DNA from: Nodosilinea sp. LEGE 07088
GTDB taxonomy: Bacteria; Cyanobacteriota; Cyanobacteriia; Phormidesmidales; Phormidesmidaceae
Assembly: GCF_015207395.1 (NCBI RefSeq)
Contig: NZ_JADEWX010000038.1
Location: 1-39,963 of the forward strand
Reading direction: 5' to 3'
Length of the DNA stretch: 39,963 nucleotides
Below the pieces are notes generated by a model. The model was not told the origin of the DNA. It did not search any database and worked only from the letters and a program-made list of their open reading frames with translations. Shown in pieces: positions 34,444 through 39,963 of the stretch (its first letter is position 1; every line of letters begins with the position of its first letter). The position numbers were made by a program, and so were the translations under genes.

Positions 34444-35184
34444 ATGACTCCCAGATTAATTGCCTCTGCTGCTGCTCTGCGTCGCCCCACATCTAAGCCG
34501 CAGCGGCGATCGCGCTTTGGGCTGGGGATACTCTGCGTCATCGCCTCTCTGGGGGGGCACGGCGTGCTGCTGGCGCTAGTGGTGCCGAGCCCAAATCCAG
34601 AGCCCCTACCCGTCGAAGTCCTGGATGAGTCACCTGCTGCCCCCGACGATGTGTCGGTCACGGTGTTGCCCAAGCCTGCTCCCGAGCCTGCGCCTACCGT
34701 TACCCCCCAGGCCTCAGTGCAGGCTTCCCCACCTGCGCCCCAGGCCCAGAGCCCAGAACCGGTGCAGCAGGTTGAATCCGGGCCGATCTCTGCTGCTCCC
34801 GAGCCTGCCCCCTTTACGCCGCCACCGGCCCCGCCAGAACCCGTTGAGCCTCAAGCGCCTGCTCCCTATGCCAATTTTCCGCACCTGCCCGGGGCCGAAG
34901 TCGGCTGCAATGGGGCCAATGACTGCTGGCGCAGCCCTGTCAGCAGTAGCTGGCGGAGCGCAGCGGGCGACCTACAGGCCCAGCTAGAGGCCCAGGGGTA
35001 TAGGGTCGATAATGTCACTGGCGACGTTCTATCGATCGACTCTGGGGTGCGGGTGTACGCCGTCAGCAAACCCGGTGAAGCCAACTATTACTTAAACCTG
35101 GTTTCGGTGCAAGACGGCGTGCTCTACACCATGACCGTTGAACCCATGACCACAGAGCAAGTGCTGGCTTTGCAGCAATCTTGA
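34444..35184 (+). CDS. TonB-like Pro-rich inner-membrane protein
   Basis: A 246-aa protein built like TonB: a basic N terminus (about 25 residues), one hydrophobic anchor (GLGILCVIASLGGHGVLLALVV, about residues 26-47) with an anchor His as in TonB, a Pro/Ala/Glu-rich periplasmic spacer of about 95 residues (52-145), and a globular C-terminal domain with two Cys (CNGANDCW, about 156-163). The C-terminal domain does not show the usual TonB YP motif, so energy coupling with ExbBD is inferred from layout and iron context only. It is divergent from futA and shares its Fur box. Confidence 0.65.
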   Translation: MTPRLIASAAALRRPTSKPQRRSRFGLGILCVIASLGGHGVLLALVVPSPNPEPLPVEVLDESPAAPDDVSVTVLPKPAPEPAPTVTPQASVQASPPAPQAQSPEPVQQVESGPISAAPEPAPFTPPPAPPEPVEPQAPAPYANFPHLPGAEVGCNGANDCWRSPVSSSWRSAAGDLQAQLEAQGYRVDNVTGDVLSIDSGVRVYAVSKPGEANYYLNLVSVQDGVLYTMTVEPMTTEQVLALQQS

Positions 35185-35261
35185 GCGCTTTCAATTGCGG
35201 CCATACCACTGACCTGCCAGGGCAAACTACTGTGTGCCCTGGCGTCTATCTGTGGCTAAGG

Positions 35262-36692
35262 CTAGAGCGATCGTAAAAACCGAATCAGCGCCGCCCGGTC
35301 GTCCGTCGCCATGGCCCGAAAGGTTTCCTTGGCCAGCTCAGCCTCGCCGCCGTGCCAGAGAATCGCTTCCTCTAGGGTGCGGGCACGGCCATCGTGCAAA
35401 AAGCCCGAAAAGGGCAGCACCGTCTGGGTTAGCCCCACCCCCCACAGCGGCGGCGTGCGCCACTCTTGGCCCGTTGCCTCAAAGTCGGGCCGCCCGTCGG
35501 CCAGCCCTGGCCCCAGATCGTGGAGCAGCAGGTCGGTATAGGGATGGATGGTTTGATTGGCCAGAGCCGGAATTTTGTGGGCCCCCGTGCGGAGTTCAGC
35601 TACGTGGCAGGCGGTGCAGTTGGCCGTCGAAAATAACCGCTCTCCTCGCTGTGCCTGAGGGTCATCCATGAGGGTACGAGCGGGTACCGCGATGGTTTGT
35701 ACATAGGTTTCCGCTGCCTCCAGGGTGTCCATGTCAATGTCCATCTGGCCATCGGCATCGGGGAAGAGGGGGTTGGTGACGCCCATGTCGTTGACGTAGG
35801 CCGCTGCCGACTGCTGCAACAGGGTAGGAGTGTTGGCCTTCCAGCCAAAGCGGCCCAGGGTAGGGCGCTGTTCGACTACATTCCACACTCGGTTAGGGCG
35901 ACCCGAAACCCCGTCGCCGTCGCGATCGCTCGGATCGGCCCGCTGCACAACGTCAGCCTCGGGCACAGCCTCTAGCAAACCAGCCCCAAACACCGGCTGC
36001 GGAATGCGGCTAGAAATAGCAATGTCCTCAGCCAGAGGGGCGCCGTCGAGACGCAACAGCTGAATCTGGGGCGATCGCAGCGAATAGGTGGTGCCATCCT
36101 CGTAGGTGCCCGATTGCTCCGTCCAGGTAATCTGCACCACGGCTTCGGGGGCGTGGCCATAGACCCCCTGCTCCTGCAGCTGGGTGCCAATGCCGGGAAC
36201 CGAAACCGCATTCCCCCCCGGTGACTCTGCTTCTGGGGCGTAGGGCTCCAGGGTAGCGGCGGCATCGCTGGCAGTGCTGTGGCTGGGCTGAAGCTGGCTC
36301 ACCCGCAGCACCCGCTGCCCCTTCTCTAGCAGGCCACGACCATTTTTGATGTGGCATCCGGCGCAGCCGGTACCGTTAAACAGCGGCCCCAGGCCGGGGT
36401 TGACCCGGGCGGGAGCGGTGACAAAGGCCGCCTCGAAGGCGAGATCGCCCGCGGCATGGCGCTCGGCCCAGGAGGCATCTAGGTTAGGCGCGGGCTGCTC
36501 AAAGGCGCGGGAGGTGCGGCTGTAGATGGTGGTGTCGCCGCCCGCCTGGGGGCGGGGGGTTTGAGCAGAGGCGGGCGATCGCAGCAGGGCCGCCAGGGCA
36601 ATGCCAGCGATCAGGGCGATTAGCCCCAGGGTCAGCCGTCGGTATGCAGGTTTATGTCCCCGGTAGCGGGGGCTAAGGATGCTGTGAATCAT
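35262..36692 (-). CDS. Di-haem oxidoreductase (DUF1111, cytochrome c peroxidase-like)
   Basis: A 476-aa secreted c-type cytochrome. A hydrophobic N-terminal signal/anchor (about residues 20-43) precedes two haem-binding motifs, C110-A-G-C-H114 (FNGTGCAGCH) and C359-T-A-C-H363 (STANCTACH). Between them are an acidic loop DRDGDGVSGRPNRVWN (about 256-271), typical of this family, and FGWKANTPTL. The C terminus has PPLWGVGLT and FLHDGRARTLEEAILWHGGEA (MauG/peroxidase-like). Members often accompany imelysin genes in iron-regulated loci. Its ATG overlaps the imelysin stop by 4 bases, so the two are one operon. Confidence 0.9.
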   Translation of the reverse strand: MIHSILSPRYRGHKPAYRRLTLGLIALIAGIALAALLRSPASAQTPRPQAGGDTTIYSRTSRAFEQPAPNLDASWAERHAAGDLAFEAAFVTAPARVNPGLGPLFNGTGCAGCHIKNGRGLLEKGQRVLRVSQLQPSHSTASDAAATLEPYAPEAESPGGNAVSVPGIGTQLQEQGVYGHAPEAVVQITWTEQSGTYEDGTTYSLRSPQIQLLRLDGAPLAEDIAISSRIPQPVFGAGLLEAVPEADVVQRADPSDRDGDGVSGRPNRVWNVVEQRPTLGRFGWKANTPTLLQQSAAAYVNDMGVTNPLFPDADGQMDIDMDTLEAAETYVQTIAVPARTLMDDPQAQRGERLFSTANCTACHVAELRTGAHKIPALANQTIHPYTDLLLHDLGPGLADGRPDFEATGQEWRTPPLWGVGLTQTVLPFSGFLHDGRARTLEEAILWHGGEAELAKETFRAMATDDRAALIRFLRSL

Positions 36693-37957
36693 TGCTGTAC
36701 TAGGGGTAGCACCTGCTGCTCAAAGGTTTCAAACAGGGTCAAAATGCTGGCTTTGGCGGTTGCGATTTGGGGGTGGGCGCTGGGGTCGCACAGGGTGACC
36801 TCGATCGGGCCAGGAATAGCGGCTACGGCTTGCTGGGCGGTTTGCATCTGGGCCTGAATCTGAGTGTCAAGGGCCGGGTCAACAGCGGCGACAAAGGCCT
36901 GCAGCCCTTGCCCTCGGGTGCCGCCTGCCGTGAATTCGCCTAGATAGGCGTTTTGGGCACTCACTAAGTTGTCTTCAAAGTCTTGCAGCGAGCTTTGGGC
37001 AAAGCGGGCCTCCAGCAGAAACGGGTTTTGGGTCTCCAGTGCTGCGCCAATTTTGACATTGCCCAGCTCGTCTAAAATGCCAAGAATGCCCTGGACAATT
37101 TCCTCCCCGGCGGCCTGCACGGTGAGGTAGGCGCCGCTGTCTTCGCCAGCCTCGACAAACTCATCTCGATAGGCCGGGAACCCGTCGATACCCTCAGTCC
37201 AGCTGAGCAGCAGGGCGTTGGCGGTTTGATCAAAGACTGGGCCAATGGCAGCCAGATACTCTAACTCACGCTCAGTGAAGTCATCTAGAGGCTTATCGGC
37301 ATCGGTGCCAAACAGGAGAAACGCGATCGCATGGAAGCCCTTCTGGCTGGTTTGCAAGCTGGCGACATACTCCGGAGTGAGGCGGTTTTCGCTCTCAAGC
37401 ACTGCCAATACATCGATTTCATTCAGGGGCCAATCGTCTAGCTCCGCATCTAGCCTCAGAGAAGCCGCCGGGCCAAAGGCAAAGGCTTCGCTCTGTTCCC
37501 AGGGGCGACGGGCCGCTAACCAGGCCTGACGGCCCGCCGTTAGCGTATCTTCAGTGGGGTTTTCGACAAAGACGGCGATCGCCTCAGCCAGGTCTCCCGA
37601 TCGCTGGGTGAGCTGCTCGTAGTTGGGGACTACCAGGGCATCGACAAAGTCGGTGATGATTTCGCGATCGCTGAACTGTTGCTCTGGCGCTAGCACCACG
37701 ACGTCAGCCGTTTCAGCGGGAAGCACTGCGCCGCCCTCACCGCCCTCACCGCCCTCACCGCCGCCCCCTTCGCCGCCTCCGTCCACGGCCACGGGACGAC
37801 AGATAGGGCTTTGACTCATCAGCGTGGCGTCGGCACTGCCATGGCTTCCCCCTGACGTAGCGTCGGGCGCGGCAGCTGCGCCCATTGTCGTCGGGGCGGC
37901 GGCGACCATTAACCCCGTCGCCAAAAACAGGTCTACAGCCCGATATCGAGTGTTCAT
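36689..37957 (-). CDS. Imelysin family protein (IrpA-like, M75)
   Basis: A 422-aa secreted iron-regulated protein. An N-terminal signal (LFLATGLMVAAAPTTMGAAA, about residues 11-30) is followed by a low-complexity linker with repeated GGEGGEGGEGG (about 60-76), then a helical imelysin domain (about 95-422). The family motif appears as GFHAIAFLLFG (about 208-218; GxHxxE-type, here with A in place of E). IrpA of Synechococcus is an iron-deficiency-induced membrane/periplasmic protein. It is the first gene of the operon with the di-haem oxidoreductase. The 269-bp upstream gap contains a Fur-like site at 38160-38172. Confidence 0.9.
   Translation of the reverse strand: MNTRYRAVDLFLATGLMVAAAPTTMGAAAAPDATSGGSHGSADATLMSQSPICRPVAVDGGGEGGGGEGGEGGEGGAVLPAETADVVVLAPEQQFSDREIITDFVDALVVPNYEQLTQRSGDLAEAIAVFVENPTEDTLTAGRQAWLAARRPWEQSEAFAFGPAASLRLDAELDDWPLNEIDVLAVLESENRLTPEYVASLQTSQKGFHAIAFLLFGTDADKPLDDFTERELEYLAAIGPVFDQTANALLLSWTEGIDGFPAYRDEFVEAGEDSGAYLTVQAAGEEIVQGILGILDELGNVKIGAALETQNPFLLEARFAQSSLQDFEDNLVSAQNAYLGEFTAGGTRGQGLQAFVAAVDPALDTQIQAQMQTAQQAVAAIPGPIEVTLCDPSAHPQIATAKASILTLFETFEQQVLPLVQQ
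37731..37757 (+). repeat. Three 9-bp tandem repeats inside the imelysin gene
   Basis: CCGCCCTCA is repeated three times exactly (37731-37739, 37740-37748, 37749-37757), continuing as degenerate CCGCC units to about 37781. On the coding strand it encodes the GGE repeats of the linker between signal peptide and imelysin domain. As the period is a multiple of three, slippage would change linker length without a frameshift. Confidence 0.85.
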
Positions 37958-38159
37958 GGCAAAACCAGATCACGACTAAACGATAGTTCCAGACTGTATT
38001 GCAAATGCGAATTGATGTCAAATAGAATTTAATTTTACGGGTGTGGATACGTGGAGTATCCCTTGAAATGCTCTTTAAGGTGAAGCTTTCTGGATTTCTT
38101 ATGTTTTTATAGCTTTCATTTAGAGATCTTCACAGTCAATAGAATTACTTTTTATCGGC

Positions 38160-38172
38160 AATCATTCTTATT
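38160..38172 (-). promoter_or_regulatory. Fur-like site upstream of the imelysin operon
   Basis: On the minus strand AATAAGAATGATT matches AATGATAATCATT at 10 of 13 positions. It lies about 205 bp before the imelysin ATG in an AT-rich gap, and just after the hydroxylase stop codon. A weaker 8 of 13 match, AATGCGAATTGAT, is closer to imelysin near 38005. Confidence 0.45.
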
Positions 38173-38226
38173 GTAGAGTCGCTGTTTTTCGCAGGCTGCG
38201 CCATCCTTGAGCCAGGCAGGCCTGTC

Positions 38227-38892
38227 CTACTCGGCCCACTGGCGCAGTAGGTTAGCGGTGGTTTTGGCCAGCAGGTCGAACTCGGGGGTCTTGCCGGATT
38301 GGGCAAAGAGGGTGCGCTTGACGGTTTCCAAGTCAAATAAAATCTCGCGGTGGGCGGCGTTGCGTACCAGGCTTTGTACCCAGCCTACGGCAACGGTGCG
38401 ATCGCCGCTTTTCACCGGCTCCACCCGATGCAGCGTGGTAGAGGGGTAGGCGATCGCATTTCCCGCCGCCAGCTTATAGGAGCGCTCGCTGTCGGCCTCT
38501 TCGATCACCAGTTCGCCGCCATCGTAGGCGTCTGGCTGACTCAAAAAAACGGTGAATGACACATCTGAGCGATAAAAGTTGGCCCCGCCCATCAGGGCGT
38601 TGTCGGTGTGCCGCCCGTAGCTCATGCCCTCGCCATAGCGGCTGAAGAGTAGGGAATGCACCATTCTTGGCCAGGCGATCGCCTGAAACAGCGCATTCCG
38701 CGCCAGCGCCGTCTGCACGATTATTTCTAGGGGCTTCAAAGCCATCTGCTGAGTCGCCTGCTCATTCTGCTTCACCAGCTTGGCGTGCCAGCCCGCCGTT
38801 GTTTCCCCCGGCACAAACTCCGCCTGGGCCAAGCCATCCTGAATGCGGGCTACCTCATCGGTGGTCAGCAGGTCAGTAATGCAAACAATCAT
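38227..38892 (-). CDS. Fe2+-dependent 2-oxoglutarate hydroxylase (PKHD-type, PiuC/YbiX-like)
   Basis: A 221-aa cytosolic dioxygenase starting MIVCITDLLTTDEV, the conserved start of the PKHD-type hydroxylase family; the open frame runs 50 residues further upstream to 39042 but that part is low-complexity and basic, so the ATG at 38892 is preferred. The iron facial triad is H95-x-D97 (YGRHTDNALM) and H155 (STTLHRVEP), and R165 (GDRTVAVGW) would bind 2-oxoglutarate. The motif MVHSLLFSRYGEGMSYG is characteristic. PiuC homologues are usually iron-uptake associated, which fits the neighbouring imelysin, di-haem protein, TonB-like protein and FutA. Confidence 0.93.
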   Translation of the reverse strand: MIVCITDLLTTDEVARIQDGLAQAEFVPGETTAGWHAKLVKQNEQATQQMALKPLEIIVQTALARNALFQAIAWPRMVHSLLFSRYGEGMSYGRHTDNALMGGANFYRSDVSFTVFLSQPDAYDGGELVIEEADSERSYKLAAGNAIAYPSTTLHRVEPVKSGDRTVAVGWVQSLVRNAAHREILFDLETVKRTLFAQSGKTPEFDLLAKTTANLLRQWAE

Positions 38893-39047
38893 AGAATTGA
38901 AAACCTTGTGAATAGAGGCAGCCCGCCGTCCAAGGGGGCTAGAGTCTAAGCCCCTAATGCTACCTTTGACGCCACCAGACTGCCTACGTACCTGGCTCCT
39001 TCGGCCTCTGGTGCCGCCGCCTAGCCAGCCGTTGGATCGCATCGGCC

Positions 39048-39791
39048 TTAGCCAATCACGCCGTCAAATTCTGCGCTATCTGGCGCTGGGTCGGGCAGCA
39101 ACACATTGGCCACCTCGGGGAAATGCTGCCGCATACAGTTGTCGCAGACGCCGTGGGTAAAGCCCACATCGGCATATTCTTCGATGAAGGTCTCTACCGT
39201 TGACCAGTAGCCGCGATCGTTGCGGATGCCCTTGCAGTAGGAACAGATCGGAATCAGCCCTTCCATCAGCTTGATATGGTCTAGGGATTCTGCCAACTGA
39301 GACGAGACCCGTCTCAACTCCAGCTGGGCTACCGCCTGCCGCGCCAGGGCCTCCAGCGTTTTTTTCTGAAACTCTGACAGCTCCCGGGGGCGATGATCGA
39401 CGACGCAGAGCGTGCCAATGGAGAAGCCAGATGGCGTCACCAGCGGCACGCCCGCATAGAAGCGAATGCCAGGGATATGGGTAACAAATTCATTGTCTGC
39501 AAAGCGCTCATCGGCTAGCGCGTCGTTGACCACCATGGTTTCTCGATCCAGGATGGTATAGGCACAAAACGACACTTCCCGGCTGGTTTCGCTCAGGTCG
39601 AATCCTACCGTTGACTTAAACCATTGGCGATCGCTATCGACTAAATTGACGATCGCGATCGGGGCATCGCAGATATAGGCGGCTAACGCGGTAATGTCGT
39701 CGTAGGCCTGTTCTGCCGGGGTATCGAGAATGTTGTACTGCCGAAGGGCAGCCAAACGCTCGGCTTCCTGGGTGGGCCTTGGGACTGTCAT
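39048..39791 (-). CDS. GAF-domain protein with C-terminal Cys4 motif
   Basis: A 247-aa signalling protein. After the conserved lead-in EAERLAALRQYNILDTPAEQAYDDIT comes a GAF domain (about residues 27-160) with DRQWFKSTVGFDLSETSREVSFCAYTI and FYAGVPLVTPSGFSIGTLCVVD, a form very common as a sensor next to histidine kinases and GGDEF proteins. A short helical linker leads to a C-terminal segment (about 185-230) with ICSYCKGIRNDRGYW and GVCDNCMRQHFPE: two CxxC pairs that probably bind zinc or another metal. No kinase or cyclase output domain is present. The ligand is unknown. It lies at the contig edge, so its operon context is incomplete. Confidence 0.88.
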   Translation of the reverse strand: MTVPRPTQEAERLAALRQYNILDTPAEQAYDDITALAAYICDAPIAIVNLVDSDRQWFKSTVGFDLSETSREVSFCAYTILDRETMVVNDALADERFADNEFVTHIPGIRFYAGVPLVTPSGFSIGTLCVVDHRPRELSEFQKKTLEALARQAVAQLELRRVSSQLAESLDHIKLMEGLIPICSYCKGIRNDRGYWSTVETFIEEYADVGFTHGVCDNCMRQHFPEVANVLLPDPAPDSAEFDGVIG

Positions 39792-39834
39792 AATATGGCT
39801 CCCGCCAGTGAGTCCTTCATTGATCTGATTTTAG

Positions 39835-39963
39835 AACTGGGCAGTCCTAAGTTCTTGATTGGATTTCTAGGCCGCCAAGTCAGGTGCACCAGCGCTGGGG
39901 CAGGAGTCTAGCTTAGCGGCGATGAATTTAGACAAAAGTAGAGTGGGCGGACTGTTGGGAAAA
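39835..39963. repeat. Right copy of 129-bp terminal inverted repeat
   Basis: Exact reverse complement of 1-129. It begins 43 bp beyond the start codon of the GAF gene, so the GAF promoter lies in or next to the repeat. Confidence 0.9.

Noticed and set aside
38893-39042. 50-residue N-terminal extension of the PKHD hydroxylase
   Set aside because: It is basic and low-complexity, and the family starts at MIVCI...; the ATG at 38892 fits better.

Overview
This window looks like a chromosomal contig from a filamentous, non-marine-type cyanobacterium, plausibly a Leptolyngbya/Nodosilinea-like lineage (genus is inference only). Evidence: GCGATCGC (HIP1) octamers are scattered throughout; there is a complete fraC-fraD-fraE septal-junction operon (a filament marker), a Yfr1 small RNA directly upstream of trxA, a group 2 sigma factor, and several cyanobacterial-style proteins (POTRA-less Omp85 barrel, tandem CobO-like NTPase, vMAP-M0/NB-ARC/WD40 protein, FutA, IrpA-like imelysin). 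The first and last 129 bases are perfect reverse complements of each other, so both ends stop in a copy of the same repeat.

Layout. 0.3-6.3 kb: HdeD-like membrane protein; fraCDE on the minus strand; divergent tandem CobO-like NTPase; Omp85-type barrel. A 63-bp dispersed repeat lies after hdeD and, inverted, after the CobO-like gene. 6.4-10.3 kb: htpG (minus) and an alanine/glycine:cation symporter (plus). 10.3-15.8 kb is an accessory patch: a 69-aa small gene with a consensus SD, a 32-bp perfect palindrome with an A/T tract, a common intergenic hairpin repeat, an orphan group II intron domain V/VI, degenerate hairpin repeats, a HigBA-like toxin-antitoxin pair, an AraC regulator plus BenE-type transporter bracketed by two sites with the architecture of integron attC sites, and a decayed NB-ARC/WD40 pseudogene. 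No integrase gene is visible.

15.8-29.3 kb is mostly housekeeping: sbcC behind three LexA-like boxes, a 43-aa membrane peptide, a group 2 sigma factor, a 14-TM MFS exporter whose 3' end contains the sigma gene's terminator, ureC standing alone, yfr1-trxA, a LOG-family protein, glutaminase, and a two-gene ABC-2 exporter. An orphan UUCG-loop terminator at 29.2 kb has no gene before it.

29.3-33.1 kb encodes an intact 1239-aa STAND NTPase with WD40 repeats. 33.1-38.9 kb is an iron-acquisition block: futA (Tat signal) and a TonB-like protein diverge around a good Fur box, followed by a di-haem oxidoreductase and an IrpA-like imelysin in one overlapping operon, and a PiuC-type 2OG-Fe(II) hydroxylase; a second Fur-like site precedes imelysin. 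The window ends with a GAF protein carrying a C-terminal Cys4 motif. The most notable lead is the pair of attC-like sites around 12.1 and 14.4 kb: a possible integrase-less gene cassette array (CALIN) in a cyanobacterium.
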